This document shows positions 37,976-47,467 of a stretch of 64,000 bases of DNA, one piece after another (the stretch's first letter is position 1; every line of letters starts with the position of its first letter). The DNA is taken from positions 1,054,001-1,118,000 of the forward strand of contig CANLVP010000001.1 of the NCBI GenBank assembly GCA_947494675.1. The letters run 5' to 3'. Source of the DNA: an uncultured Paracoccaceae bacterium. GTDB taxonomy: Bacteria > Pseudomonadota > Alphaproteobacteria > Rhodobacterales > Rhodobacteraceae. The notes below the pieces were generated by a model. That model did not search any database, was not told the origin of the DNA, and saw nothing but the letters and a program-made list of their open reading frames with translations. The translations under genes were made by a program, and so were the position numbers.

Positions 37976-39927
37976 TGTGCGGCATTACCGGCTTTCTGCA
38001 AGCACCTGAAGCGCTGACCCAAGACGTCCGCTCCGCGACCATCACGCAAATGATGGACGCCATCGCCCATCGTGGCCCCGATTCAAACGGTCATTGGTCC
38101 GACGCCAAAAGCGGCCTCAGCTTTGGCCACCTGCGCCTTGCCATCGTTGATCTGACCAGTGCCGGGCACCAGCCCATGACGTCCCACATCGGCCGCTATA
38201 CCGTCACGTTCAACGGCGAAATCTACAATCATAAGACCATGCGCCAAGACCTGGTTGATGCCGGTCACGGCGTGGATTGGCGCGGCGGTTCTGATACTGA
38301 GACGCTCTTGGCCGCCATCGACGTTTGGGGGCTTGAAACGGCTCTTACCCGCAGTGTTGGCATGTTCGCACTGGCGCTTTGGGACCATGAACGCCAGACG
38401 CTGACCCTTGCCCGCGACCGGATGGGGGAAAAGCCGCTTTACTATGGTTGGCAGGGCAATGGCGGTCAAAAAGCCTTCCTCTTTGGATCAGAGCTGCACG
38501 CGCTCAAGCAGCACCCAGCGTTTGAAAACCAAATCAACAGGAATGCCCTGCCGAACTATCTCCGCCACGGCAACGTGGGTGAGGATCAGTCGATTTTCGC
38601 AGGCATCCACAAGGTGCGCCCCGGCGAAACCGTCACCCTTTCCGCCAAGAACCCGGATCCCGTCGCAGCGCCCTATTGGTCCGCCGCTGACATCACAACG
38701 CACGCCAAACACACCAGTCTGACACCTGAAACCGCCACTGATGCACTCGAGGCTTTGCTGCTGGACGCTGTCGGCCAGCAAATGATGTCCGACGTCCCGC
38801 TTGGGGCCTTTTTGTCCGGCGGCATCGATTCTGCGACCATCGTCAGCCTGATGCAGCACCTCTCGGACCGGCCCGTGCATACGTTCTCCATCGGGTTCCA
38901 CGAAAAGCGATATAACGAGGCGGAATTCGCGGCCCAGATCGCTGGCCACCTCGGCACCCATCACACCGAACTTTATGTCGGCACGAAAGAGCTTTTGGAC
39001 GTCGTCCCGCGACTGTCTTCAATCTATGATGAACCCTTCGCCGACAGCTCACAGATCCCCACCTTTCTTGTCGCGGAACTGGCCCGTCAGCACGTCACAG
39101 TGGCCCTGTCGGGTGATGGCGGGGATGAGCTCTTTTGCGGCTATGACCGCTACCTGCAAGGTGCCCGGCTTTGGGACAAGACATCGAAACTGCCCGCTGC
39201 CTTGCGTGCCCTAGGCGCGGCCCCCTTGCGCGCCATGCCTGCAACGCTCTTGAACAAATTGATGGAGCCGATCCGCGCCACACCACAAGGCAAGGAACCT
39301 AACGGTCAGCGGCTGCATCGCTTGGCGACCTATGGGTCCAGCGCGTCGGTCGAGGCGCTGCACCGCGAAATGGTCGCCGTCTGGCAGTTCCCGGAACTGG
39401 CGGTGCTGAACGGCAGATCCGGTGACGGTCTCTTGACCGGGAATGCGCCTGCGGCAGGCGATCTGAACACCAGCGAACGGATGATGCAGCTGGACCTGAT
39501 GACCTATCTGCCCGACGACATCCTGACCAAGGTGGACCGCGCAACAATGGCTGTGGCCTTGGAATCGCGCGCGCCCCTGCTCGACCACCGCGTCGTGGAA
39601 TTCGCATTCAAAATGCCCTTTGCGTTCAAGGTGCGCGAGGGCCAATCAAAGTGGCTGCTGCGTCAGGTGCTTTACCGCCATGTCCCGCGCGAACTCATGG
39701 AGCGCCCGAAAATGGGGTTCGAAGTGCCAATCGGCCTCTGGCTGCGCGGCGACCTGCGCGATTGGGCCGAAGATCTGCTTTCAACCGATCGTCTCAACCG
39801 CGAGGGGTACTTTGACGCAAAGCTGATCCGCCAGAAATGGGACCAGCACCAAAGCGAAAGCCACAATTGGGGCCGCCAGCTTTGGGCGGTGCTTATGTTC
39901 CAGGAATGGCTTTCGGCGCAGTCCTAG
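37975..39927 (+). CDS. Glutamine-hydrolysing asparagine synthase-like amidotransferase
   Basis: 650-residue AsnB-type protein. Cys2 (MCGITGF) is the N-terminal nucleophile of the glutaminase domain (1-190), with RGPDSNG and FNGEIYNH; the synthetase domain (about 245-640) has the pyrophosphate loop FLSGGIDSA and DEPFADSSQ. Such genes recur inside capsule/O-antigen loci, where they may amidate sugar acids rather than make free asparagine; that reading is plausible here because uronic acids are predicted. Coupled to the preceding GT4 gene; its stop overlaps the stop of the convergent GT2 gene. Confidence 0.9.
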   Translation: MCGITGFLQAPEALTQDVRSATITQMMDAIAHRGPDSNGHWSDAKSGLSFGHLRLAIVDLTSAGHQPMTSHIGRYTVTFNGEIYNHKTMRQDLVDAGHGVDWRGGSDTETLLAAIDVWGLETALTRSVGMFALALWDHERQTLTLARDRMGEKPLYYGWQGNGGQKAFLFGSELHALKQHPAFENQINRNALPNYLRHGNVGEDQSIFAGIHKVRPGETVTLSAKNPDPVAAPYWSAADITTHAKHTSLTPETATDALEALLLDAVGQQMMSDVPLGAFLSGGIDSATIVSLMQHLSDRPVHTFSIGFHEKRYNEAEFAAQIAGHLGTHHTELYVGTKELLDVVPRLSSIYDEPFADSSQIPTFLVAELARQHVTVALSGDGGDELFCGYDRYLQGARLWDKTSKLPAALRALGAAPLRAMPATLLNKLMEPIRATPQGKEPNGQRLHRLATYGSSASVEALHREMVAVWQFPELAVLNGRSGDGLLTGNAPAAGDLNTSERMMQLDLMTYLPDDILTKVDRATMAVALESRAPLLDHRVVEFAFKMPFAFKVREGQSKWLLRQVLYRHVPRELMERPKMGFEVPIGLWLRGDLRDWAEDLLSTDRLNREGYFDAKLIRQKWDQHQSESHNWGRQLWAVLMFQEWLSAQS

Positions 39928-40862
39928 TTGGACTTGGCCAAAGGTGCAGGCAGGGGGCGTTCCGCCTCAATCTGCGCGACGGCCTTCTTCTTACCCATCC
40001 GCAAGGCACGCCGCTGATAGTTGCGGATAAAACTGCGCAGCGCCGGATCGTCATGCTGGCGGTTTCCCTTCAGCATCGCGCCGAAGTAGCCTTGCAACAT
40101 GGCAAGCCCGCCCAAGATGATCGGCGGATGGCGCATCTTGTTGATCGCCGTGGCGATAAAGTACAGCGGATCGGACCCCATGTAATGCTGCCCAAACCCA
40201 TGGCGACGACGGCCCGTGTAAATGCTTTGCTGGCTCGATCCCATTGGGCGCAAATGCTCAAACCGCAGGCCTTCTTCGTCCCAGCTTTTGGGGGTCCAGC
40301 CCTTCATCCGTGCGGTATGGCAATCGATCCCGTCCCACATGACCTCGTGCACAAAGCCACCGATGTCCTCAAAGCACGCAACCGAAAACAGCTTGGTCAT
40401 GCCAACCGACATCTCGTCGCCCGCAGTTTCAGCGACCAAATTGCCACTCGAATTACGCGCATAGGGCTTGCCCGAACAGGTCCCGATCCGGGGATCGTCC
40501 TGCATCCGGCCGATCAGCGTGGCGAAATAGGCAGGCGGCAAATCAAGGTCCAGATCCAGCTTGCAAAGATAGGAAAAGTCGCCAAGCGTCACCTGATCGA
40601 GCCCAAAATAGAACGCCTCGATCACACCGGGGCCCACGGCCCGATGCCCGCGATCCGGCTTTTGAGCGACTTTGATCCAATCATGCTTGGCGGCATATTC
40701 GGCAAGGATTTCAGGCGTTTCATCCGTCGACCCATCATCCACGATCAGCCACAGGGTTGGCTGCAAGGTCTGGGCCACCATGCTATCGAGCGTCCGTCGC
40801 ATATAAGCGGACTCATTCCGGCAAGGCGAAATTACGACGTAGGAATTGGGATCAGGCATCAT
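39924..40862 (-). CDS. Glycosyltransferase family 2
   Basis: 312-residue GT2 enzyme without a clear membrane helix. It has VVISPCRNESAYM, the nucleotide-binding VDDGSTDETPEI and a metal site in CKLDLDLDLPP. The C-terminal region is basic (RALRMGKKKAVAQIE). It follows another GT2 gene by 21 bases on the same strand, forming a two-gene unit. Sugar specificity unknown. Confidence 0.9.
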   Translation of the reverse strand: MMPDPNSYVVISPCRNESAYMRRTLDSMVAQTLQPTLWLIVDDGSTDETPEILAEYAAKHDWIKVAQKPDRGHRAVGPGVIEAFYFGLDQVTLGDFSYLCKLDLDLDLPPAYFATLIGRMQDDPRIGTCSGKPYARNSSGNLVAETAGDEMSVGMTKLFSVACFEDIGGFVHEVMWDGIDCHTARMKGWTPKSWDEEGLRFEHLRPMGSSQQSIYTGRRRHGFGQHYMGSDPLYFIATAINKMRHPPIILGGLAMLQGYFGAMLKGNRQHDDPALRSFIRNYQRRALRMGKKKAVAQIEAERPLPAPLAKSN

Positions 40863-40883
40863 TCATCTTTCAATCGGGCAACG

Positions 40884-41918
40884 CTACCAAAAGCCCGCAC
40901 TTTGGCGGAACATCATGCGCAAGCTGGCAAGGACATAAACAACAGCGTCGAACCCAAAGCCAAGGATCAACAGAACCGCACGGCGCAAGCTCTTGTCGCC
41001 ACCGCGAAAGAACGCGGTGACACGCCACGTCAAAAAGTGAAACGGCACAAAGCCATGCGGCCATTTTGGCAGATCGGACTTGATGACATTGCCAAGCCAG
41101 TCAGGATCACCTGCGGCGGCCATCAGCATCTCATGTGCCTCGACCTGACTTGTCGTCTCACGACGCAATTTTGCAAAAAGAATGGAATTGATGGCACTGC
41201 CAATGACAATCCGGACTTGGTGGCGGATCAGTTCTGGGATTGTGCGGATCGACTCGTAGACATGGAAAATTTCTTCATCGCCATCAATGCGGGTCAGGTC
41301 TTCAGACGCGGTCAAAAGACCCGTCAGCATCATTGCGCGCACGAAACCATCCTCCACCGGCAACCCGGCAGGCAATCCGATCTGACGCGCCATCGGGCTG
41401 CGCATGACATAAAGCTGGCCGCAAATCGCGGTCTTGAAATCGGCAAGGCCGCCGCCGCTGGCCGCAATGATCTTGCCGACGAAACCGGTCGGCAGATCAT
41501 CGTGCACCACGTCCTTTACAGGACAACTGGTAAACGTCTGCAATGCGGACCGGTCGCGCAAAGCCTCGACCATACGCCGGATCGTGTCCGCGCGTGGCAA
41601 CGTTATATCGGCGTCCATGAACCCTAGAACCGTGGCGTCGGTGCGCGACACCTCTTGCACAAAGCGATGCACGGTCCGGGATTTGCCACCTTGGGCAAGA
41701 TCAAGCACCTCGATCCGCGCAGCAACCACGGCTGGCAGGGTCGCGATCTTGGCGCGCGCAAGCGCCACGGTTTGATCTGTGCAGCCATTGGCCAACAGCA
41801 CCACCCGCACATCCACATCCGCGTCTGCAAACACATCCTGTGCCGCAAGCGTATCAAAGAGGGCGGCAATGCCATCCGCTTCGTTATGCGCAAAGATTCC
41901 AAGATCAAAAGTGGTCAT
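40884..41918 (-). CDS. Glycosyltransferase family 2
   Basis: 344-residue GT2-like enzyme. It begins TTFDLGIFAHNEADGI, has LLANGCTDQT and the FMDADITLP metal motif, and a C-terminal hydrophobic region (AVLLILGFGFDAVVYVLASL) that should anchor it to the membrane. ATG 41918 is preferred to an in-frame start six codons upstream because the family N-terminus aligns from here. First gene of the GT2-GT2 unit and divergent from xrtD. Confidence 0.87.
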   Translation of the reverse strand: MTTFDLGIFAHNEADGIAALFDTLAAQDVFADADVDVRVVLLANGCTDQTVALARAKIATLPAVVAARIEVLDLAQGGKSRTVHRFVQEVSRTDATVLGFMDADITLPRADTIRRMVEALRDRSALQTFTSCPVKDVVHDDLPTGFVGKIIAASGGGLADFKTAICGQLYVMRSPMARQIGLPAGLPVEDGFVRAMMLTGLLTASEDLTRIDGDEEIFHVYESIRTIPELIRHQVRIVIGSAINSILFAKLRRETTSQVEAHEMLMAAAGDPDWLGNVIKSDLPKWPHGFVPFHFLTWRVTAFFRGGDKSLRRAVLLILGFGFDAVVYVLASLRMMFRQSAGFW

Positions 41919-42055
41919 AAAGCCCGCAATCACCAAAAACGCCTACATGCCGTATAAAGCATTTCTTGGCCATAGTTGGTCCAGAACATGATCAATCCCA
42001 AAAGGCAAAGCGCACAACCTCGTGCATAGCCGCGAATTGTTGCCAACCTACGCAT

Positions 42056-42140
42056 AACGATAACAAAATCGTTGGCGGGCACGGGGTTTGGAAATATCCA
42101 ATCCCATGGTATGGGTCCGTCGATCTTATTTTTGAAGATC
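42056..42140. promoter_or_regulatory. Cluster of four short inverted repeats upstream of xrtD
   Basis: In 85 bases there are four perfect dyads: AACGAT-N6-ATCGTT (42056-42073), TTGGA-N4-TCCAA (42088-42101), CCCAT-GGT-ATGGG (42103-42115) and GATCTT-N7-AAGATC (42122-42140). They lie in the 288-base divergent region, 67 to 150 bases upstream of the exosortase start. They could be operators or transcript hairpins. Confidence 0.4.
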
Positions 42141-42206
42141 AATCGCCATCATGTTGCCGTTTCCGGCCTGTAAGGGCCACTGTAGTTGATCGAAAAGAGT
42201 GTATTC

Positions 42207-43814
42207 ATGTCCAGCACCAGCGAAATTTCCGAACGTTCTTCGTGGTTTAGCGGGCTTTTGCACGGCGGCACCTTTTGGCTGATCGTCATGACGCTGGCGG
42301 CTGGCGTCTTCTTTTGGGACGGCATCGGCGCACTGCTAGAGGCTTGGCAACTGCCAGAATACAGCCACGGCCCGCTGATTCCCGTGCTGTCTGGCTTGCT
42401 TTTCCTGCGTCAGCTCAAAGAATTCCCCGAACGTCCCGGCCCAATCCGCGACCGCTGGATCGGCGTCACAGTCATTATTGCCGCCGTGGCGATGGGGTCA
42501 CTGGGCAAACTGTCCAACATCAATGACATCGTGGCCTACTCTCTTATCCTGTGGATCGGCGGCCTGCTGCTCGTCAGCTTTGGCTGGAAAACGGGCAAGC
42601 ATTTCTGGCCGCCTGTTGTGCACCTTGTCTACATGCTGCCCCTGCCCGGCGTCATCTACTACAAGACGACCACTTTGCTGCAGTTAATCTCGTCCGAGAT
42701 GGGCGTGTGGTTCCTCAAATTGATGAGTGTTCCGGTCTTTCTGGACGGCAACATCATCGACCTTGGGGTCACAAAGCTTCACGTGGCCGAGGCGTGTTCT
42801 GGCCTGCGCTACCTCTTCCCGATCCTCAGCTTTTCCTACATCTTCGCGGTCCTCTATAAGGGCCAGATGTGGCACAAGGCGGTGCTCTTGATCTCAGCTG
42901 TGCCGATCACGGTCTTGATGAATTCTGTCCGGATCGCAGTGGCAGGTTACATCGTCAACAACTGGGGGCTTGAGTGGGTCGAAGGGTTTTCGCATTTCTT
43001 CGAAGGCTGGGTGATCTTCATCGCCTGTATCCTGATCCTTTTCCTGCTGGCTCGCATTCTGCTGTTCTTTAACCCCGTGAAGATGGGGCTGATCGAGGCG
43101 CTGGACCTCGACACCGATGGCCTTGGCACGCAAGCGATGCGCATCCGTCACATCATGCCATCTGCGGCACTAATCACGGCGTCCGGCGTTATCATCGCTG
43201 CAACGGCTGTGTTTTTGTCACTGCCGGATCGCGGGACTATCCGTGTGGAGCGCGAAACATTCACCACCTTCCCGCGCAGCTTGGGGTCATGGGAACAATC
43301 CGGGCCACGGGTCATTCTTGAACCCGGTGTGGCAGACGTATTGGGCGCAGACGACTACCATCAGGTGGAACTCGTGTCGCCAAATGCCGCAGCGCCCGTG
43401 AACTTCTTTTCGGCTTGGTACTACGACCAAAGCAGCGGCGGCGTGCACTCACCCGAGATTTGCCTGCCCGGCGGCGGGTGGGAGATTGCGTGGCTGGAAC
43501 GCACCGATGTCACGCAGCTTCTCAACAGCGACACGCCCTACAACATCAACCGCGCGATCATCCAAAAGGGCGAGACCCGGATGATGGTCTACTACTGGTT
43601 CGAGCAAAAGGGTCGGCACATCGCATGGGATTTTGCAGCTAAGTACTGGCTGATGGTTGACGGTATCAAAACCGGCCGGACGGATGGCGCATTGGTGCGC
43701 CTGACAACACCAATCCGCCCAAATGAAACTGACGCCGAGGCAGAGGCGCGCTTGAATGACGTCCTGATCCAGGTGCAGGGTCCGCTGAACCGTTTCATTC
43801 CCACAGGTCCGTAG
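42207..43814 (+). CDS. xrtD: VPLPA-CTERM-type exosortase XrtD with fused EpsI domain
   Basis: 535-residue inner-membrane exosortase. About eight transmembrane helices (20-300) carry the catalytic residues Cys197 (EACSGLRYLFP), Arg242 (MNSVRIA) and His263 (GFSHFFEGW) of the transpeptidase that processes PEP/VPLPA-CTERM proteins. An EpsI domain (about 330-530) is fused C-terminally, with YYDQSSGG and HSPEICLPGGGW, as in the XrtD proteins of Rhodobacteraceae. The ATG at 42207 follows GAAAAGAG. No protein with a VPLPA-CTERM tail was found in the window, so its substrates are encoded elsewhere. Convergent with the yjbH operon. Confidence 0.9.
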   Translation: MSSTSEISERSSWFSGLLHGGTFWLIVMTLAAGVFFWDGIGALLEAWQLPEYSHGPLIPVLSGLLFLRQLKEFPERPGPIRDRWIGVTVIIAAVAMGSLGKLSNINDIVAYSLILWIGGLLLVSFGWKTGKHFWPPVVHLVYMLPLPGVIYYKTTTLLQLISSEMGVWFLKLMSVPVFLDGNIIDLGVTKLHVAEACSGLRYLFPILSFSYIFAVLYKGQMWHKAVLLISAVPITVLMNSVRIAVAGYIVNNWGLEWVEGFSHFFEGWVIFIACILILFLLARILLFFNPVKMGLIEALDLDTDGLGTQAMRIRHIMPSAALITASGVIIAATAVFLSLPDRGTIRVERETFTTFPRSLGSWEQSGPRVILEPGVADVLGADDYHQVELVSPNAAAPVNFFSAWYYDQSSGGVHSPEICLPGGGWEIAWLERTDVTQLLNSDTPYNINRAIIQKGETRMMVYYWFEQKGRHIAWDFAAKYWLMVDGIKTGRTDGALVRLTTPIRPNETDAEAEARLNDVLIQVQGPLNRFIPTGP

Positions 43815-43837
43815 CGCGGAGACGACCGACTTGATCG

Positions 43838-44293
43838 CTAGCTCTGCGCCTTGATCCGGGCCGGAACGCCGACGGCTGTCGCACCCGCTGGCACGTCCTC
43901 TAGCACAACGGCATTGGCGCCGATCCGCGCCTTTGCGCCAATACGAATTGGCCCCAACAGCTTGGCCCCGGCGCCCGCATAAGCGCCCGCCTCAAGATGA
44001 GGCGCACCACCAGAGGCAAGTTGCCCAAGCGTGACCTGCTGCATGATCATGCAGTCTTCGCCCACCACCGCATCATGGTGGATCACAACACCAGTCAGAT
44101 GCGGAAACCGGGCCGAGACTGCAATCGTCGCGTCCCGGCTAATGTCAGACCCACTGATCACCGTCCAAAACATATGCCGCAGCTTGCCCCAAGCGCCCTG
44201 AACCTTGCCCAAGACCCCACCTTTGTCGCGCCCACGTTGATAGGTATGGATGGCGGCAATCAGCTTTTTGTCCTGATAATTCAAGAGAAACAT
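43838..44293 (-). CDS. Hexapeptide-repeat acyltransferase (serine acetyltransferase-like)
   Basis: 151-residue left-handed beta-helix acyltransferase. Imperfect hexapeptide repeats run through the C-terminal half (VIHHDAVVGEDCMIMQQVTLG, IRIGAKARIGANAVVLEDVPAGATAVGVPA), with the HH and N/D residues of the CysE/NeuO group. The N-terminal part is shorter than in serine acetyltransferase, so sugar O-acetylation in the locus is a better guess than cysteine synthesis. Last gene of the minus-strand yjbH unit, six bases after the DUF535 gene. Confidence 0.82.
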   Translation of the reverse strand: MFLLNYQDKKLIAAIHTYQRGRDKGGVLGKVQGAWGKLRHMFWTVISGSDISRDATIAVSARFPHLTGVVIHHDAVVGEDCMIMQQVTLGQLASGGAPHLEAGAYAGAGAKLLGPIRIGAKARIGANAVVLEDVPAGATAVGVPARIKAQS

Positions 44294-44299
44294 GGCGGG

Positions 44300-45250
44300 C
44301 TACAGGTCCACAAAAGTCGTCGGCGTCAGCCCGGAAAGGTCCGCCGCAATCTGCGCATCCAGCTCATCCAGAAATGCAAAACGCTTGCGATACAGCGACC
44401 GTTTATTGGGCTTGATCGTTTCAATATCCCGGTGCGGCTGCACCACGGCGAACCGATACATCATCTCATCAACCCGCTCACCGCCACGGTCGTCCCAAAT
44501 GGCATCATAGTCAGGGGTCAGATCCTTGGTCCCAAAGAACGGATGCTGGTGGTGCCGGTGCGCCTGCGTCACCGCATAAATCTCGTCCACGCCAATCTCT
44601 TTGCAGATCATACGCAGCACATCAAAAAGAAAGTCACGCGGCCGCAAGCCGAACAGCGCCTTTGTCAGATCGCGGTAAAGGTCCAGCGCCCCGTCGCGTT
44701 TGCGTCCCTGCAACCCGCCAACCACCGCCTGCAAACCACCGTCCGGCTGGCGATACAGCGAAAACGCAAGCGAGAAGGATCGGAAATCCTCCACGAACAG
44801 ATTGATCGCCAAACCGCCCTCGCGCATCAGCCATTTGGGTTGGTCAATCACCAGCCGCAGCCCCGCAAACCGTTCTGATAGATCGGTCAGGATCAGCTTT
44901 TCATGCAAACCAAATCGCCACGGCGCGCCCAGCGCACCAGTGACATCATAGTGCCCCTTGATCCGCGCCAAACGCTCGGCGGCATCCCAACCTGCGCATT
45001 GATAGGGCCAGACCAAAGCACCCAATGTCTGGGGCCGCGCGTCCATGACATCGGCCAGAATTGACCCCGGTTCAGCAGTGACAAACGGCATCACCGCATC
45101 GCGATGGGCATAAGCCGCACGCATCAGCTGAAGCTTGAATTTCGCGTCACTGGGTCCCCAACCGGGGAAGCTGGCCTGCGCCGCACGGGCGGTTTGGGTG
45201 AAAAACCCCGCCACGCTAGACCCCTCCGTACGGGTCTTTGTAACGGCCAA
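44300..45250 (-). CDS. DUF535 (VirK/YbjX family) protein
   Basis: 316-residue cytoplasmic protein of the VirK/YbjX (DUF535) family. Recognisable features are HYDVTGALGAPWRFG, the GGLAINLFVED segment, GGLQGRK and a C-terminal region with DYDAIWDDRGG. Family members affect envelope properties and surface glycans in enteric bacteria, but no biochemical activity is established. The start overlaps the end of the WecG-like gene by 35 bases; a shorter start cannot be excluded. Confidence 0.82.
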   Translation of the reverse strand: MAVTKTRTEGSSVAGFFTQTARAAQASFPGWGPSDAKFKLQLMRAAYAHRDAVMPFVTAEPGSILADVMDARPQTLGALVWPYQCAGWDAAERLARIKGHYDVTGALGAPWRFGLHEKLILTDLSERFAGLRLVIDQPKWLMREGGLAINLFVEDFRSFSLAFSLYRQPDGGLQAVVGGLQGRKRDGALDLYRDLTKALFGLRPRDFLFDVLRMICKEIGVDEIYAVTQAHRHHQHPFFGTKDLTPDYDAIWDDRGGERVDEMMYRFAVVQPHRDIETIKPNKRSLYRKRFAFLDELDAQIAADLSGLTPTTFVDL

Positions 45251-45995
45251 ATCTCTGCTTGATCAGCAACCAAATTACTGGCGGTTGTTCGATGAAATAC
45301 CGCCGCCAGCGCTGTCTCGGCTCTTTGATCACACGGTAAAGCCACTCAAACCCCAGATTGGTGATCCAAGGCGCAGGCCGTTTCAGCGTCTCGGCCTCAT
45401 AGTCGATCGTCCCGCCAAGCGGCAAAAACAGTTTCACACCGGGAAACCGGTCACGGTAATTGACGATGAACTTTTCCTGACGGCCGCCGCCAAGACCCAC
45501 CAGCAACGCCGTCGCGCCAGAGCTGTTGATGGCATCCGCAATCTTGTCGATCTCTTCGGGTTTGCCGTCAAAATCAAACGGTGGCGCATAAGTGCCAACG
45601 ATAATGTCGCGCCCCACGCGTCCATTGATCCGCGCCGCTGCCTTATCGGCCACACCGGGCAGACCACCAAGCAGGAAGACCGTGACGTCCGGGTTGTCTT
45701 TGTGATGCATATAATAGCGCGGGAAATAGTCTGAACCCGACACCCGTTCACGCACAGGAATGCCCATCAGTTTCAGCGCGCCGTAGAGGAACTGACTATC
45801 GCAGGTGATCAGGTCAAACTTTTGAAAAGCATCGTAGAATTCACGATCCTTCTGCAATTTCACCAGCATATCGGTGTGCAACGTCAGCATCAGACCCGCT
45901 TCAAAGTCTGCTACGACGTCGTCCATCGCTAAATCATGGACGAAGACGTTCAAAACCTGCCGCTTTTCGGCCTTTAAGAGATCTTTGTTCAACAC
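45216..45995 (-). CDS. WecG/TagA/CpsF-family glycosyltransferase
   Basis: 259-residue GT26 enzyme. It carries TLHTDMLVKLQKD, the ITCDSQFLYGAL segment, RVSGSDYFPRYY, the FLLGGLPGVADKAA loop, and VGLGGGRQEKFI near residue 165, with the LGFEWLYRVIKEPRQRWRRY tail that is the family hallmark and attaches it to the membrane. Such enzymes transfer ManNAcA or similar sugars to the lipid-linked acceptor. It follows the wza-like gene by 83 bases in the yjbH unit. Confidence 0.92.
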   Translation of the reverse strand: MLNKDLLKAEKRQVLNVFVHDLAMDDVVADFEAGLMLTLHTDMLVKLQKDREFYDAFQKFDLITCDSQFLYGALKLMGIPVRERVSGSDYFPRYYMHHKDNPDVTVFLLGGLPGVADKAAARINGRVGRDIIVGTYAPPFDFDGKPEEIDKIADAINSSGATALLVGLGGGRQEKFIVNYRDRFPGVKLFLPLGGTIDYEAETLKRPAPWITNLGFEWLYRVIKEPRQRWRRYFIEQPPVIWLLIKQRFGRYKDPYGGV

Positions 45996-46078
45996 TCAAA
46001 ATTCCGTAACCGTTCGAACTGCGCCCCGCCGCACTCAAACCACATAAAGGGGTTCGCTAACAGGCATTTTCGCCCAAA

Positions 46079-47467
46079 TCAATTCGCTGCTGCTGACACC
46101 GTCGTGTTCAACAGTGACGGTGTGATTTGCTGAATCACGCGGCTCCAACGTGTAACAGGCTGTTCGGCCACAAAGATCACGTCGTCAGGGCGCAACTCAA
46201 ACCGGGTGGCGAGCGTAAAGTTCGCGGCATTGCGCGCATCCAAGTGCCACGCCGTGACTGCACCAAACTCACGCGGATCGGGCGAGGCGCGCAGCACGTA
46301 AATCTGGCTCACATCCCCCGTTTCAACTGGCACACCCGCGCCGCCATCAAACAGCGCATCGGCAAGGCTTGCTTGCTGTTCATAAGGCAGCGGGTAACGC
46401 GACTGCTGGCCGACTTCGCCCGACAAATAGACATAGTCACGATCAACCGCGCCCAAATCGGTGCGAGTCAGGAAATTGTCCCGTGCTTCGTTTAGATTGG
46501 CACGACGCAAGGCAACCTCTTGGGTCAATTCGTTCAACGCCGAAACACGCGACGTCTGCCGCAACTGCGCCAGCGTGATCTGTTGCTCAAAATAGGCCTG
46601 CGCCTGAGACAGCTCAAACGCGGTATCCACGAACACCGAATCTCCGCCGATCAAACGGATGTTACGCAAACGCGGGTCGCTGAACAGGTTATTGAGCGGG
46701 ATTTGATAAAGCGTACCATCACGATATAGCCGCACAGATGCGAAATCCTGATCCTCAACCGTGATGCCACCGGCGAGTGACAAAACCTGATCCAAAAGAA
46801 CCGGCGTCAGCGCAACTGGCACCACCACGGGATTCGCGACTGCGCCGCCGATCGATACTTTGCGCGAATTGAACTCTGCAATCTCAAGGCTGAAAGTCGG
46901 GTCGATCTGGTTTTCGACCAACCGCTGGAACAGCTCTGCCTCGGCCTCATCAATGGTCAGCCCGGCAAGCCGCACACGACCCACATCCGGAATGTTGATC
47001 GACCCATCATCCTGCACGGTATAGCCCTGCCGCGCGTTCTGTGCGGCCAGCAGACCCGAAAGCTCTTCCACCGTGCCGCCAACACGCGGTACCGCAAGCA
47101 GCACAACGTCGCCCACACCAATCTGATAGGGTCCGGGGTCCACGGGCGGCGGCACACGCAATTCCAATCCACCGGGTCGCGCCGGATCATCCAGCACAGG
47201 TGCCGGCAAGGCCCCCGCCCCGCGCAGGCCAGAGCCACCCCCCGCCGTGCCAGAGAAGATCGCAGGCAATGTGCGCGGGCGATAGGTCGCGCGATTGGCC
47301 AGCAACACGCTTTCCCCCGTCAACGCCACCACCCGCACGTTCGTCCCATCCGCAACGCCCGCTTTGATCGCAGGGCTGTTGTAGGCCACACCGCAACTGG
47401 CCAGCAAAGCGGCACAGCACATCATCATGAGTTTACGCACAGGTCGTCTCCTTCGGGGTGTGGTCAT
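46079..47467 (-). CDS. Polysaccharide export lipoprotein (Wza/GfcE-like)
   Basis: 462-residue outer-membrane export protein. The lipobox is LLASCG after a basic signal sequence (MTTPRRRRPVRKL), so the mature protein starts at Cys. A Poly_export domain (about 110-200: YQIGVGDVVLLAVPRVGG, QDDGSINIPDVGRV) is followed by SLBB domains (FNSRKVSIGGAV, DYVYLSGEV). The ATG overlaps the yjbF stop (ATGA). With YjbH and YjbF it makes a Gfc/Yjb-type export set. A second small Wza-like protein lies at 62379-62981. Confidence 0.92.
   Translation of the reverse strand: MTTPRRRRPVRKLMMMCCAALLASCGVAYNSPAIKAGVADGTNVRVVALTGESVLLANRATYRPRTLPAIFSGTAGGGSGLRGAGALPAPVLDDPARPGGLELRVPPPVDPGPYQIGVGDVVLLAVPRVGGTVEELSGLLAAQNARQGYTVQDDGSINIPDVGRVRLAGLTIDEAEAELFQRLVENQIDPTFSLEIAEFNSRKVSIGGAVANPVVVPVALTPVLLDQVLSLAGGITVEDQDFASVRLYRDGTLYQIPLNNLFSDPRLRNIRLIGGDSVFVDTAFELSQAQAYFEQQITLAQLRQTSRVSALNELTQEVALRRANLNEARDNFLTRTDLGAVDRDYVYLSGEVGQQSRYPLPYEQQASLADALFDGGAGVPVETGDVSQIYVLRASPDPREFGAVTAWHLDARNAANFTLATRFELRPDDVIFVAEQPVTRWSRVIQQITPSLLNTTVSAAAN

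Noticed and set aside
39837-41627. 596-codon plus-strand open frame
   Set aside because: It is antisense to two well-supported GT2 genes (DXD motifs on the minus strand), has no recognisable domain and no ribosome-binding site; long shadow frames are common at this GC content.
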